This document shows positions 33,801 through 44,181 of a stretch of 64,000 bases of DNA, in pieces (position 1 is the first letter of the stretch; every line of letters begins with the position of its first letter). The translations under genes were made by a program, and so were the position numbers. Source of the DNA: Perognathus longimembris pacificus (lineage: Eukaryota > Chordata > Mammalia > Rodentia > Heteromyidae); contig NC_063177.1 of assembly GCF_023159225.1 (NCBI RefSeq), positions 13,974,673-14,038,672 of the forward strand, in the 5' to 3' direction. Below the pieces are notes generated by a model that worked only from the letters and a program-made list of their open reading frames with translations, made no database searches and was not told the origin of the DNA.

Positions 33801-36800
33801 ATAATAGAGTCTATTCCAAAGCATTATTATGAGGGTTAAATTAAACACAGCAGAGCATGGTAATAATGAGCATGAAAAAAATTAAGTAAAAATAAGTAGC
33901 CTGGGATACGAGCACACATAGAGCTGTGAGCAGAGCCTGTTACCGTGCATACTCCATAGGGGCATGCACATGCTGCAGCTGTGAGGACACCTGAGCCCAG
34001 AGTCCTATGGTGTTGTCCTCTTCTCACTCTGTTGTTTTATGTGAGTCAATTGCAGTGTCCTCTAAGCGGGGCTTTTGCCTGAACCCCACAGGTAATGACA
34101 GGGCCCTTTCTGCCTTTTGATTCAGACCACGTTGTGCAACACATCCTTGGACAACCCAACTCAGAGAAACAAGGATCAGCTGATTCGGGCAGCTGTGAAG
34201 TTTCTGGACACTGACACCATCTGGTAATTGGCATTTGGAGGAATAATCCTCCTGGGTTGAGTGAATCCCTTGGGCTACTTTGCCTCATTTGCCCAGAAAG
34301 TTGCGAGTGGAAGAAGCCAGAGAGAAGGAAGGCAGCCTGCTTGACATTAGAATGTAGCCACTCTGCAGATCCTGGAGGAAGACTGCCAAAGCACATGGTG
34401 TTCCATGGTCTGGGGAAAGGGGGCATAGTCACTTATACATAGCTCTTCTAGGTTTCAGGACCTCAGGACTCATTTGCCAACCCCAGCAGGGTGTCTGACC
34501 CTGACTCTGCCATTGTCACATTCCCACATTTGCACTTTGACAATCCTATCATTACAGATAATAAGGACTGGCCTCCAGGTCTGAATTCTCCCCTCATTTC
34601 TATATTATTTGGCTAATGCCTAATTAGACAGTGATATGGAAAGAACAACTCTTGCAGTTGGGTGTCTGCTGGCCCCAATGCTCAGGGGTCCCTAGGGATG
34701 ACAGAGGATATCAGCCAGATGCTCTGGAAGGGAGTGGCCTATGGGTCAATTAGAGATTGGTGGTGGGATCCGTTGTTGGAAGGTCAGGCAGGAGAGGGGT
34801 CTTGTAAAAACTCTATAGGGGTCCTGATAAGAAATGAAGGAAGGCCAGACCCCTTGGGAAGGGAACTAAAAGATGGGATGCCAGAGCTTCTACCTCTCCC
34901 TTATGGGTTGGGGTAGAAGGAGGAAAGTCTGTCAAATTTACTTTTCCCAAACATTCCAATGTATGGAAGCTCAGCTTTTCCACACAGGCATGTTCTCTGT
35001 TCCCTACATGAGACTATAGCACCTTTCTATAGCACCCCTAGGATTCCCAGTCAGGAAGCTTTGCAGCTTGGCTCCCTTTAAGTGACTCAAAACTTGTGGC
35101 ATAGCTTAGCCTCTCTGGTTGTCCCCTAAGGTCTAGTGTCTGAGCCAAGAGGTGGCTGGGCTTCTGGATTGTCAATAAGGACTCTTCTGTGGCCAAGAAC
35201 ATGGTGTCTTGGGAGGGGCCAGGGCAGGAATACCATTAGAGTTCCTGGCATATCTCTGGGCCTGGGATCTGGGGTATGGTTGTTAGACTGGATCTGTTTC
35301 TGAGTGGGACTGTAGTAATAGTGCTGCAAGCGTTTAGGGCAGAGGTTCACAAGCTCAAGTTGTACTAGAATCTCTTAGAGAAATTGTAAGGACAGATCAC
35401 CAGGCTCCATCCCCTTAGCTATGGGATTTGGCCTGGATGTCTCAGAGCTCAAGGCCATACTTGGAAAAACACTGCTTTAGGGAATAAGACTTGGGGCACT
35501 TGGTTGGTGGTGGGAAATTTTTGCTTGTTACCATTTTGTTTTCCTTTTCTGTCCCTGAATGAATTGTACTTTTTTATTAATGAAGGTGATTTTTACAATG
35601 AATTAGCTACAGGGTGGAAGAGCCAGAGACATTAGTGGAGCTTCAAAAGAATGAGTGGGATCCAATCATAGAGTGGGCTGAGAAAAGGTAAGATGAACAC
35701 TGAAAAGGCAGAGAACACTGAATGGGCTTGGAGTTGGGGAGGGTGCTGGAGTCAGTCACACTGGGCACCCGATGCCCCTAGCTAGTTGGCTTTCTTAGTT
35801 CCTAATCACCTTGGGGAAAATGTTCCTTGAACTCATTCACACCATGCCCTGAGTACCTGCTACCAGAATATAGGGACAGTTCTGTGTTCCCAGGAAGCAC
35901 CAGAGGTCCCAGCCCTCCTGCCTCTGGGGGTCAAGACCACAGTGTTGGTTTGAATACCAGCTCTGCCATTATTTGTGTGACTTTGGTCTATTGAGTTGAT
36001 CTCTCTGAGTTTGTTTCCTTCCTTATCTAGAAAGGGACTAATTCCTACTTCCCAGTAAGCTTAACGGCCTGCATAGCAGAGGTGACTGCTCAAATTTTGG
36101 CAGTTATTTTTATCTTTGTTACAATGACCACACTGTTAAATAAAAATCACCAAATAACATGTTACATACATATGCACCTGAACAGGAGTTAGGTAGCTTC
36201 TTGTAAAACTGGAACATCCTGTGGATGTGTGGTTTCTAGGAATTGATAATACCTAATATTTTTCTTTAACAGGAAGGTTCTTATGAGTACAAAGTTGAAC
36301 AGACTATTGGTATGGTGGCAAAATAGGTTCAATTTCATTTCATGCCAAGGGAAACGAGGAAGGGTTGGTTTTCATGTCACTTGTTTTGTAACTCACTTGG
36401 AATATTTTTTTTGCTATAGCATTTTTTCACAAAAGTGATATCTGCCAGCCAGCCTGCCCCATTTATTTGCTTCTCATTTCCTGAGTGCTCACAATGGCCT
36501 ATGCATCCTGTGTTCTGTTCTGGCAGTATTGTGATTAGAGTTTTGGTTCTCTTGGATACAACTTAACACCCCTAACCACATCCTGAGATTTTTAAAGAAA
36601 AAGCAGGTCCAGTACTGTACAAGACAGGAAAACTGAAACAACTGTGGTATTATGTTAAAAATACAATGGTATTTTGGGATGTAATGACCTCTAATACTGA
36701 CTTAGGTACCTGGAGATCTTTACTATGGTACAAAATCAAGTTTTTCTGGCAGTTGAGATGTTCAGTCCCTAATAGTTTACATAAAAGTTTCCTATATTCC

Positions 36801-39800
36801 CTATGTACTATTAGAAAATTCAGTAAGGAGCTGGGGTAGTGGGAGTGACACATACCTGTAACTCTAGTACTCCAGAGGCTGCAGCATGAGAATCACAAGA
36901 TTGAGGCCAGCCTGGGCTACACAGTGAGACCCTATAAACACACACAGAGAAAAGTCGTTTCATGGCTTGGAATGTGGCTTAGTAGTGGAGTGCTTGCCTA
37001 GCATGCATGAAGCCCTGCGTTTGATTCCACAGCAACACATAAACAGAAAAGGCTCAAGAGGCAGATTGCTAGCCTTGAGCATAGAAACTTAGGGACAAGC
37101 CAAGGTCCTGAGTTCAAGCCCCATAACTGGCAAAAAAAGACAAAAGAAAAGTAATTTCAGCAAGATTATTTTTAAGTATTAGAAAGAAGATATGTGAAAG
37201 AAAGTTACAGAGATTTTTTTTTACCTCTTTATGTGTGCTTTTCCTGTGTTTCATATAGGGTTTTTGGGTTTTTTTGTTTTTTTTTTTGCTAGTCCTGGGG
37301 CTTGAACTCAGGGCCTGAGCACTGTTCCTGGCTTCTTTTTACTCAAGGCTAGCACTCTACTACTTTGAGCCACAGTGCCACTTTGGCTTTTTCTGTGATT
37401 AATTGGAGATGAGTCTCATGGACTTTCCTGCCCAGGCCTGCTTTCAACCACAATCCTCAGATCTCAGCTCCGGAGTAGTTAGGATTATAGGCATGAGTCA
37501 CCAGTGACTTGACTTATATATATGATTTTTTCTTTTTTTTCTTGCCAGTCTTGGGGCTTGAACTCAGGGCCTGGGTACTGTCCCTGAGCTTTTTTGCACA
37601 AGGCTAGTATTCTGCCACTTTGAGCCATAGCCTTACTTCTGGTTTTCTGGTGTTAGAGATGAGTCCCACAGACTTTTCTGCCCAGGCTGGCTTTGAACCA
37701 TGGTCCTCAGATCTCAGCCTCTTGAGTAGCTAGGATTACAGGCATGAGCCACTAGTATCTGGCTGGGCTATTCTTTTTTTTTTTTTTAAGTGTGTATGTT
37801 GTGCTGTGATTTCAACCCAGCTCACAGTAAGCATAGTTTCCTACTTAGCTACATCCTCAGCCTCCTAGTTATTGTTATTCTCGAGTATGTATCTCCTCTT
37901 GAAGCCAGTTCATATCCCAAAGATCACAGATCAAAATCAGTACTTTGTGTATTATAGAGGCATGATAAATATTTGAAAAAAATTACTAGTAACACAGGAC
38001 ACATAAACATTGTCTTAAAGAAGTGTTTATTTATTTATTTAAAATTAAAAAAAAAAATTTTTCTGGTCCTGGGCCTTGAACTCTAGGGCATGAGCACTGT
38101 CGCAAAGCTCCTTTTGCTCAAGGCTAGCACTCTACTAGTTGAGTGATAGTACCACTTCTGGCTTTTTCTGTGATTAATTGGAGATAGGTATCTCACAGAC
38201 TTTCCTGCCCAGGCTGGCTTCAAATTGCTGTCCTCAGATCTCAGCCTCTTGAGTAGCTAGGATTATAGGCTTGAACCATTAGCACCCAGCTGAAAATATT
38301 TTAAAAAGCAAGTTACCCACTATTTTGGTAGGGATTCTGAGCAAGTGACTGCATTTCAGACAAGCATTCATTACAGGATTGTGACATTATTTAGGGAACT
38401 TTCAGCTCCTCAGGATTTGCTTCTAGGGTTGGTTAGACAGGAGGCTACTGACCAGGGACTGCTGCTCCCAGGGTCCCCAAGGATAGTCCTTTGGCTACAT
38501 GCTATCTTTAGGTTTTTGCCTTTAGTGAAAAACTGGGCTGCTCTTAGAACACAGCATGCCAGGAACATGCCAAAGTTCTTTGCTTTCAGATATGGAGTGG
38601 AGATTGGCTCTTCCACCAGCATAATGGGACCCAGCATCCCTGCCAAGACTCGGGAGGTACTCACCAACCACTTGGCATCTTACAACATGTGGGCCCTACA
38701 AGGTAAGCATTGAGCTTCCACAGGACAGGGGCCTGCAGATGTGATGCAAGTCAGCTTGTCCCCTTCTGGGGTGCTCTGAACATGGAGACTGGCTGGCTCT
38801 ACTGCCAACTCTTTCACTCATACTCTGGGATCAAACTTTCCAGGAGAAAATTGGGTTTTCCCTTTCCACAACAAGTCAGAAGTTTGTAACTCATTGGCCT
38901 GACGTGGGTGATATACCCATGTTGTAAGCCAGTCACTGGGTAGGGACTTGGGAAAAGGCTCATGATTGGCGGGGTTCAGATAATGTTCCACTTAGGGAAT
39001 TACAGAGACATGTCACAAAGAAAGCCTTCCAGGAAAGTAGACCAAGCCCCTGGTGTGCCTTTGCCCTGCTCTCCTAGTCTCTGTGTAGGAACTTATAAGA
39101 AGGTTGTTGCAGCTGCCCTGTTTCTAATGTGGCTGTTTCTGCAGGGATTGAGTTTGTAGTGGCCCAGCTCAAGTCCATGGTACTAACCTTAGGTCTGATT
39201 GACCTGCACCTCACAGTGGAGCAGGCTGTGCTGCTGTCACGCTTGGAGGAGGAATACCAGGTGAGATGCTGATCTTAGGTCCCTGACTCATCCCTTCCTA
39301 ATTTACAGGTGTTGGGGGCTGTGACCAACCTACCTGACATTTTTATGTAAACCTGACCTTTATTATTTTCATGTACATACAAAAGCTAAGGAACAATGAA
39401 AGTGTTGTCAGTGTTGGCATTACAGCTCACATTTATAGCATTTAACTAGCCTGCTTGAGGCCCTGGGTTTCATCTGTAGCACCACAAGAAAAGAAGCTAA
39501 GTACTCCCCTTACCTTTTACTTCTTAACAGTCTTGCCAGGGGAAAGTTGTGCTTATCTTTCATTTTACACAGAAAGGAAACTGAGGCACCAGGTCAAATC
39601 TCTGAAAAACATGCCAGCTGGAGTTTGTAAGCCAGGTCTGGGTGACTAGGATCAAGGCCCCACTCTGCACTTGAGTTTTATGACCTGGTAGAATAGGCTT
39701 GCTGAGGTGACAGAAGTCTGTATGCTCTTAAGTCATCTAGGTGTTCATATCCTCACATTTCATTTGGCCAGCAAGCAGAGGGGTAGCTGTTGTTTGTACA

Positions 39801-41409
39801 CAAGCTTTGTTTGCTTTAGTAGGTTTGAATGAAGGTTTGCTATGCTATCAGTTGCATTTTTTAACTCTGAAAATGATGTTGTTCCTTTCAGTCCTTTTGT
39901 TATAGATGTTGTAATTCTTCCAACTTCAGAAGGTTAATTGCTATTATGAGTTGATCCCTGGTATGATTTTTTTTTTAAGCCGAAAGACAAATTCTGCCTT
40001 CTTGGAATATTTATTTGTTTGCTTGGGCAAATGCAAAGAAAAATCCCACAAAATTTTCTGTACAACAGAGTTGGCTAGCCATTCCCTAAGTGTCAGAACC
40101 AATTTCATGCGAAGGGGGTCACTTGTGAGGAATTTGGAGCTGAGTGGAGACCCAGAGAAACCTGGCTTCTGTTCTGGTCTCTGCTTTGGCTTTTTGTTTT
40201 GTGATTTTTCTCCTTTAGGGTTTTTTTTTTTTTTTGTTTGGTGATAATGTGATTTGAACTTTTTTTTTTCTTGGTTGTAGAGCTTGAACTCTGGGCCTGG
40301 GCACTGTCCCTGAGCTTTTCAGCTCAAGGCGAGTGCTCTACCACTTTAGCCACAGTGCCACTTCCTGACTTGAACGTTGACCTTAGAGTCTCCTGCTTGC
40401 TAGGCATTCTGCCACTTGAATCACACCCCCAGCCTTTGCAAGGGCTGTGCCTTTGACTACTGGACCCACACCAGGCTTTCATCTTCTGTACTTTGATTTT
40501 CATTCTGCCCAAAATGAGGACTAAAAGATCATAGATGAGCTGATATAAAATGAAGGTTGAAACTTAGATGACCTATTAGAGTTGTGTGCAAACTGGGACT
40601 GGGTAGCCAGAAATGTGGGTAGCTTGTGTAGCCTGGTAGATTCTGTGTTTCTAGACTAACTGGGTTAGTGAGAAGCCAACTGATTGGATTGGAATCACAC
40701 TTATGTCTGATTGCTACATTGTGTCTGGGGGTTCCTCCCATTCATTTTTGAGTCCTGGAGAGAGTCTACAGCCTGTCTCTGGTGTGCAGAGCAGGACCTC
40801 TGCAGTTCTAACACTTGCCCAGGGTCAGAACTGAAGCCACATGAACACTGGCCTCATTTATTTATTCCACCACCATGGGTAGCACTTGCATCCTTGCATG
40901 GTGATGTGGCTGACATGACAGTTTGCAGCCTGCCTCATGCTGGACTCCTGTTGGGAAGTATGGAATAAGGACTAGAACCTGGGTCAGGCTCCCTCAGAAG
41001 AGACATGCAGGGTTCTGGTACCCAGTGCCTATCCAGTAGTGGGCAGCCCCTGGTCCTGGGCCTGAATCTACTTGTGCAACCCTACTCCAGAGAGTACAAA
41101 CACCTCTCCGGCCAACTGGGTAGTCTTACCTGCTACCTCCAACACATGTCTCATGTGTTTTGACAAGGTGGGGTTGCCCTTCAGCCTAGCAAAGGGAAAG
41201 GAACATGGTTCTGGCCAACAGGCTGCCAAATCAGACAGCTTACCCAACACCTTGCTTTGTCCTCTCCTCAGATCCAGAAATGGGGTAACATTGAGTGGGC
41301 CCACGACTATGAACTACAGGAGTTGCGTGCCCGCACCGCTGCTGGCACCCTTTTTGTCCACCTCTGCTCGGAGAGCTCCACAGTCAAGCACAAACTCCTG
41401 AAGGAGTGA
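23969..41409 (+). CDS. ATPAF2: ATPAF2, mitochondrial F1-ATPase assembly factor 2 (ATP12), complete, 8 exons
   Basis: Exons 23969-24101, 32268-32312, 32522-32667, 34126-34223, 35607-35687, 38590-38702, 39145-39260 and 41272-41409 join to 870 nt: 289 codons plus TGA, the length I know for the human protein. ATP12 is a matrix chaperone that binds the F1 alpha subunit before the alpha3-beta3 hexamer forms. The N-terminus ([19 protein letters not shown]) is rich in arginine and hydrophobic residues, as expected of a mitochondrial presequence. The conserved core runs from [11 protein letters not shown] to the C-terminal LLKE. W94, the site of the human W94R complex V deficiency mutation, is present in [10 protein letters not shown]. 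All introns are GT-AG; the donor after exon 3 (gtaaca) is weak. It is divergent from GID4 and convergent with DRC3. Confidence 0.97.
25091..25130 (-). mobile_element. Geo fragment fused to the inverted duplication
   Basis: About 40 bp from the middle of the Geo half (AGCCAGGGACAGTGCTCAGG and onward), with no tail and no ID half. It joins the duplicated segment at 25124-25130. Confidence 0.75.
25124..25311 (-). repeat. Inverted duplication, arm B (ATPAF2 intron 1)
   Basis: Reverse-complement copy of arm A. At the 25124-25130 end it runs straight into a Geo SINE fragment through the shared bases GAAGAAG. Confidence 0.92.
25548..25682 (+). mobile_element. B1/7SL-like monomer
   Basis: Contains ACTCCTGTAATCCAGCTACC and GAGGCCAGGCTGGGCAATG with an A-rich tail. 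Confidence 0.68.
26171..26391 (-). mobile_element. IDL-Geo SINE
   Basis: Full dimer with a 29-base T tract (tail), flanked by CTAGTTCT-type duplications. Confidence 0.87.
26640..26790. mobile_element. Ancient interspersed repeat, family uncertain
   Basis: Starts with AAAGTTTTATTGGAACACAG, which I recognise from an ancient mammalian repeat but cannot name with certainty. Confidence 0.4.
27080..27305 (-). mobile_element. 7SL-Geo SINE inside an L1 remnant
   Basis: Complete copy, inserted between L1-derived segments left and right of it. Confidence 0.8.
27397..27451 (+). repeat. Mixed TA/GATA simple repeat
   Basis: GATATA/TATC units forming a near-palindrome centred on about 27424. Confidence 0.85.
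27790..27903 (-). mobile_element. B1/7SL-like monomer
   Basis: Minus-strand monomer ending GATTACAGGTGTGAGCC on the plus strand. Confidence 0.62.
28004..28424 (-). mobile_element. 7SL-Geo SINE split by an IDL-Geo SINE
   Basis: Host segments 28004-28045 and 28247-28424 are separated by the insertion at 28046-28249. Confidence 0.75.
28046..28249 (-). mobile_element. IDL-Geo SINE nested in a 7SL-Geo SINE
   Basis: Flanked by CTGGGTGCTATTCTT at 28031 and 28247. Nearly identical to the copy at 689-898, including the GTATCCGAGGCAGGCAC variant. Confidence 0.9.
28436..28673 (-). mobile_element. 7SL-Geo composite SINE
   Basis: Complete copy directly after another one. Confidence 0.8.
29034..29239 (-). 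mobile_element. IDL-Geo SINE
   Basis: Dimer with a TTTTG-repeat tail; the flanking duplication (AATAAYAATTTTT-like) is weak. Confidence 0.8.
30125..30374 (-). mobile_element. 7SL-Geo SINE with GT-repeat linker
   Basis: The linker between the halves is a GT microsatellite (30211-30256). Confidence 0.77.
30211..30256 (+). repeat. GT microsatellite in a SINE linker
   Basis: About 23 GT units. Confidence 0.95.
30563..30780 (+). mobile_element. 7SL-Geo SINE with AAT-repeat tail
   Basis: Complete copy whose 3' tail is an AAT trinucleotide repeat to 30819. Confidence 0.8.
30778..30819 (+). repeat. AAT microsatellite at a SINE tail
   Basis: About 14 AAT units directly after a 7SL-Geo SINE. Confidence 0.95.
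30987..31196 (+). mobile_element. IDL-Geo SINE, young
   Basis: Full dimer with an AAAC-repeat tail, flanked by AAAGTTTGT. Confidence 0.88.
31563..31642 (-). mobile_element. ID-like SINE monomer
   Basis: Reverse copy, CAGCACTGGGAATTGAACCC through TAAGCCCCTAGCCC, preceded by a T tract. Confidence 0.7.
32268..32312 (+). CDS. ATPAF2: ATPAF2 exon 2
   Basis: A 45-bp microexon encoding [15 protein letters not shown]. Acceptor cttacag, donor gtgagt; phase 1 at both ends. It is too short to be found as an open frame. Confidence 0.95.
32522..32667 (+). CDS. ATPAF2: ATPAF2 exon 3
   Basis: Encodes [12 protein letters not shown] through IKFYTMHL, including W94. Acceptor tttcaag. The donor reads CTG then gtaaca, weaker than consensus, but its phase 0 fits exon 4. 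Confidence 0.95.
33250..33425 (+). mobile_element. MIR relic
   Basis: Shows CCTTGGGCAACCTGCTGCCC and GGGATTCAATGAGGTGAC in MIR order. Confidence 0.65.
33735..33860 (+). mobile_element. MIR relic
   Basis: GGGCCTCAGTTTCCACATAT and ATTATGAGGGTTAAATTAA in MIR order. Confidence 0.65.
34126..34223 (+). CDS. ATPAF2: ATPAF2 exon 4
   Basis: Encodes [19 protein letters not shown] through DTDTI plus two bases of a Cys codon. Acceptor gattcag, donor gtaatt. Confidence 0.95.
34224..35606 (+). other. ATPAF2: ATPAF2 intron 4
   Basis: Unique sequence apart from a MER5A-like remnant near 35340-35480. No gene seen. Confidence 0.7.
35340..35480. mobile_element. MER5A-like DNA transposon remnant
   Basis: Non-autonomous hAT-type relic: GAGGTTCACAAGCTCAAG at one end, CACCAGGCTCCATCCCC inside, and AAAAACACTGCTTTAG at the other. 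Confidence 0.55.
35607..35687 (+). CDS. ATPAF2: ATPAF2 exon 5
   Basis: Encodes (C)[17 protein letters not shown] through IIEWAEK plus two bases of an Arg codon. Acceptor aattag, donor gtaaga. Confidence 0.95.
35940..36075 (+). mobile_element. MIR relic
   Basis: TTTGAATACCAGCTCTGCCA then GTGTGACTTTGGTC, as in the MIR 5' part. Confidence 0.62.
36838..36960 (+). mobile_element. B1/7SL-like monomer
   Basis: Contains GAGGCCAGCCTGGGCTACAC and AGTGAGACCC; tail CACACAC. Confidence 0.65.
36964..37140 (+). mobile_element. IDL-Geo SINE with internal deletion
   Basis: The ID half is joined to a Geo half lacking its first 25 bases or so; older subtype. Confidence 0.75.
37288..37512 (-). mobile_element. 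7SL-Geo composite SINE
   Basis: Complete; first of three close copies. Confidence 0.8.
37545..37765 (-). mobile_element. 7SL-Geo composite SINE
   Basis: Complete; second of three close copies. Confidence 0.8.
38062..38293 (-). mobile_element. 7SL-Geo composite SINE
   Basis: Complete; third of three close copies, about 300 bp upstream of ATPAF2 exon 6. Confidence 0.8.
38590..38702 (+). CDS. ATPAF2: ATPAF2 exon 6
   Basis: Encodes (R)[17 protein letters not shown] through ASYNMWALQ plus one base. Acceptor gctttcag, donor gtaagc. Confidence 0.95.
39145..39260 (+). CDS. ATPAF2: ATPAF2 exon 7
   Basis: Encodes (G)[17 protein letters not shown] through [10 protein letters not shown]. Acceptor ctgcag, donor gtgaga; ends in phase 0. 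Confidence 0.95.
39540..39655 (-). mobile_element. MIR/L2-type relic
   Basis: CAGAAAGGAAACTGAGGCAC on the plus strand, typical of reverse MIR or L2. Confidence 0.5.
40268..40435 (-). mobile_element. Geo half joined to ID-like sequence, old
   Basis: Geo half clear; the right side looks like a decayed ID monomer. Confidence 0.6.
41272..41409 (+). CDS. ATPAF2: ATPAF2 exon 8 with stop codon
   Basis: Encodes [18 protein letters not shown] through TVKHKLLKE, then TGA at 41407-41409. Acceptor cctcag. Confidence 0.96.
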   Translation: MQKWGNIEWAHDYELQELRARTAAGTLFVHLCSESSTVKHKLLKE

Positions 41410-41785
41410 GCCCTGTGTTGCACACACCACCTGGACACAGCTTGTACAGCTACAGCTCTCCTGGCCTGGCCTTCCCTAACTGTGGGATCCTTTGACCTGT
41501 GGAGCTCCCCAGTCTGCCTCTAGTGTTCCCAGCTTGCATGTGGGAACTTCCTCAGACTAGACATGGGGGCTTCCTTGGCCTGTGCCTGAGGCTCCCATGG
41601 CTTTTGGGGCTTGTCCTTGCTCAGCACTGTCCTGAGTAGTTTGTAAGACACAATATGGCCTTTGGAAGTCAGCATGATTCCAACCCAGGAGCCCCTGGCC
41701 TGGTCAGCAGCAAGTAAGGGGAATACATGGTACAAGTGACTTTGTCTCCACTTGGTTTTATTAAATATTTCTGTATCCTGGAAAT
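41410..41785 (+). other. ATPAF2: ATPAF2 3' UTR
   Basis: Short 3' UTR from the stop codon to the ATTAAA signal at 41760. A GT-rich stretch near 41800-41815 could be the downstream element. The cleavage site is estimated. Confidence 0.7.
41760..41765 (+). terminator. ATPAF2: ATPAF2 polyadenylation signal ATTAAA
   Basis: ATTAAA 351 bp after the stop codon, followed about 40 bp later by a T/GT-rich element. It is the only good signal close to the stop codon. Confidence 0.65.
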
Positions 41786-42123
41786 ATGTTGGGTCCTGTT
41801 TTTGTGTGTGCATCTGCATTTTGCATTCTTGTTTCGTCTGGGCTTTGTCATCAAGGTTGAACAGCTTATCTCCCATGGCATTTTGATATCTGCTACACAT
41901 AGCTGGGAACCTCATGCTGGGGAAACGATCCTGTCACCATAGACAACTCTATTTGTGTCTTCATTCTTCAGCCTGAAGGCTTTCTTCCCTGATTTTTCAT
42001 CAAACAGTCTTTTGAAAGTGAGTCCTTGGTCTAAGCTAGTTATTTGTTTCTACTGTTTTAGAAAATTGATTTACTCTTGAAAATAGAAAATGTAAGTACA
42101 TTCTAGTTTAAAAGCTCTCATGG

Positions 42124-42367
42124 GAAGCTGGGCATTGGTGACTCACAACTGTAATCCTAGCTACTCAGGAGACAGATCTGAAGATCAAGATCATCTGAAG
42201 ATCATTGAAGCCAGCCTGGGTAGGAAAGTCCATGAGACTCTTATCCCCAATTAACCACTCAAAAACCAGAAGTGTGCTGTGGCTCAAAGTGGTAGAGAGT
42301 TAGCCTTGAGTGAAAAAACTCAGGGAGAGTGCCTAGGCCCTGAGTTCAAGCCCCATGACTGATTAAA
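42124..42367 (+). mobile_element. 7SL-Geo composite SINE
   Basis: Complete, with a short repeat of AGATCAT within the B1-like half. Confidence 0.8.
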
Positions 42368-42409
42368 AAAAGCTCTCATGAGTTTGGCAAGGTCACCCAC
42401 ATATACTGC

Positions 42410-42565
42410 TAGTTTGGATCGGCAATGTTCCCCAAAGTCCCATGTGTTAAAGGCATGGTTCCCAGGGTGACACCATTGAGAGGTGGTGGAACTTTAGAGG
42501 TAGGCAGTGATTGAGAGTTTGTCCTCAAGGGGATTGTAAGATCCTGGCCCTGTCTTCACCCTCCA

Positions 42566-42618
<53 letters not shown>

Positions 42619-42860
42619 GAGTTTGAACTCAGGAGACTCCCACTTGCTAGGCTGGCATTCTACAACTTGAGCCATGTCTCCATCCCTTCAAACTCTTCTC
42701 CCTGAGCTAACCTCAAACTGCAATCTTTTATATCTCAGACCATTAGTACTGCCACAGGCCTCAAATCAATGGGGTCAACTGGTCATGGATTGGACCCTCT
42801 GATGCTATGAGCCCAAATAAGCTTTTTCTCTTTATAAGTTGATTATATCTACTCATCTTC
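42410..42860 (+). mobile_element. MaLR (MLT1-like) LTR remnant
   Basis: 42410-42535 resembles the start of an MLT1-type solo LTR (CCCCAAAGTCCCATGTGTTA, then GAGAGGTGGTGGAACTTTAG). Sequence near 42770-42850 may be its end, with a TG repeat and ID/B1-like sequence between. No internal retroviral genes. Confidence 0.45.
42568..42614 (+). repeat. TG microsatellite
   Basis: About 23 TG units in the intergenic region. Confidence 0.95.
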
Positions 42861-43101
42861 CACTTGAGAATCCTGATACTACCCACACAATCACTTCTGT
42901 CCTCACTGGTAGGTACTGCTTCCTGGTGAGCCCAGTCAAAGGGCAGTGGGAAGAATGTGGTTCTCAGCACAGTGAAGACTTTCTAAGTCTCGTGTCCTCA
43001 CATATCTGAGTAATGAGATGGCATTACTCCTCCATGGAGCCTTAACACCTTGCTCAGGTACCTCTCTACATTCCCCATGTTCTCTCTAAACTTTCCTACA
43101 G

Positions 43102-43199
43102 TCTAAGAAAGTACTATCACAGATAAAGCCCAGGCTGCAGAGGTGTTATGGAGCTGGCATGTCCATCCTTGTAGGTTCCTGAAGGTAAGCTCTAAGCCT
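43102..43199 (+). repeat. Left copy of the long direct repeat flanking the L1
   Basis: About 98 bp, from TCTAAGAAAGTACTATC to AAGCTCTAAGCCT, repeated at 46939-47040 with roughly 90% identity. Confidence 0.9.
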
Positions 43200-43974
43200 G
43201 AGACACAAAATTATACATAAAATTTAATTATAACAAAAAACTGTTTTTTTGAGAAAATTAATAAAATTGACAGACCTCTTGCAAAATTAACAAAAAAGAA
43301 CAGGGGAAACTCAAATCAGTAAGATCAGGGATACCACAGGACAAATTACAAATGCATCCAGGACATCTAAACGATCATAAAGAACTATTTTCAGAACCTA
43401 TACTCATTAAAGAAGGTAAACCTAGCAGAAATGGGAGAATTTCTAGAGAAATATAAACTACCCAAACTGAACCAAGAATATATAAGTCAACTAAATAACA
43501 TACAATGAGATGGAGGAAGCAACCAAGTTTTCCAATAAGGAAAAGCCTAGGCCCAGATGGATTCACCGTGGAATTCTACAAGACTTTTAAAGAGGAATTA
43601 ATACCCATACTCTTCAAGCTCTTCCATGAGATAGAAGTAGAGGGAGTTATCCCAAACTCATTCTATGAAGCCAATATACTCATCCTAAAACCAGGCAAGG
43701 ATCCAACAAAGAGAACTACAGATCAATCTCTGATGAACACAGATGCAAAGCTCCTCAATAATATACTAGCCAACAGAATCCAGGAACAATTTTTTTAAAA
43801 ATCATACATTATGACCAAGTAGGCTTCATTCCACAGATCCAAGGCTGGTTTAACATATGTAAATCACTAAATGTAATTCATCTCATTAACAGAGTTTTAA
43901 TTGATGCTGAAAAAGCCTTTCACAGAATACAACACCCATTCATGTTAAAAGCTCTGGAGAAAATAGAAATAGAG

Positions 43975-44181
43975 GGGGTGGGAATATGGCCTAGTGGCAA
44001 GAGTGCTTGCTTCGTATACATGAAGCCCTGGGTTTGATTCCTCAACAACACATATATAGAAAAAGGCCAGAAGTGGTGTTGTGGCTCAAGTGGCAGAATG
44101 CTAGCCTTGAGCAGAAAGAAGCCAGGGACAGTGCTCAGGCCCTGAGTTCAAGCCCCAGGACTGGCAAGAAAAAAAAAAAGA
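43975..44181 (+). mobile_element. IDL-Geo SINE inserted in the L1
   Basis: Splits the L1 ORF2 remnant. GAAATAGA-type duplications on both sides show insertion after the L1. Confidence 0.87.

Larger units (their letters stand above)
32668..34125 (+). other. ATPAF2: ATPAF2 intron 3
   Basis: Mostly unique sequence with two old MIR copies around 33250-33425 and 33735-33860. It is notably free of young SINEs. Confidence 0.7.
35688..38589 (+). other. ATPAF2: ATPAF2 intron 5
   Basis: Left part is unique with one MIR; right part (36838-38295) is a cluster of five SINEs. Acceptor is ttttgcctttag-like polypyrimidine ending gctttcag. Confidence 0.7.
39261..41271 (+). other. ATPAF2: ATPAF2 intron 7
   Basis: Unique sequence with an ID relic, a MIR/L2-like remnant and one Geo-type SINE near 40270-40435. 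No gene seen. Confidence 0.7.

Noticed and set aside
41520..41915. Minus-strand 131-codon open frame at the ATPAF2 3' end
   Set aside because: It lies across the ATPAF2 3' UTR and poly(A) signal, with no recognisable product.
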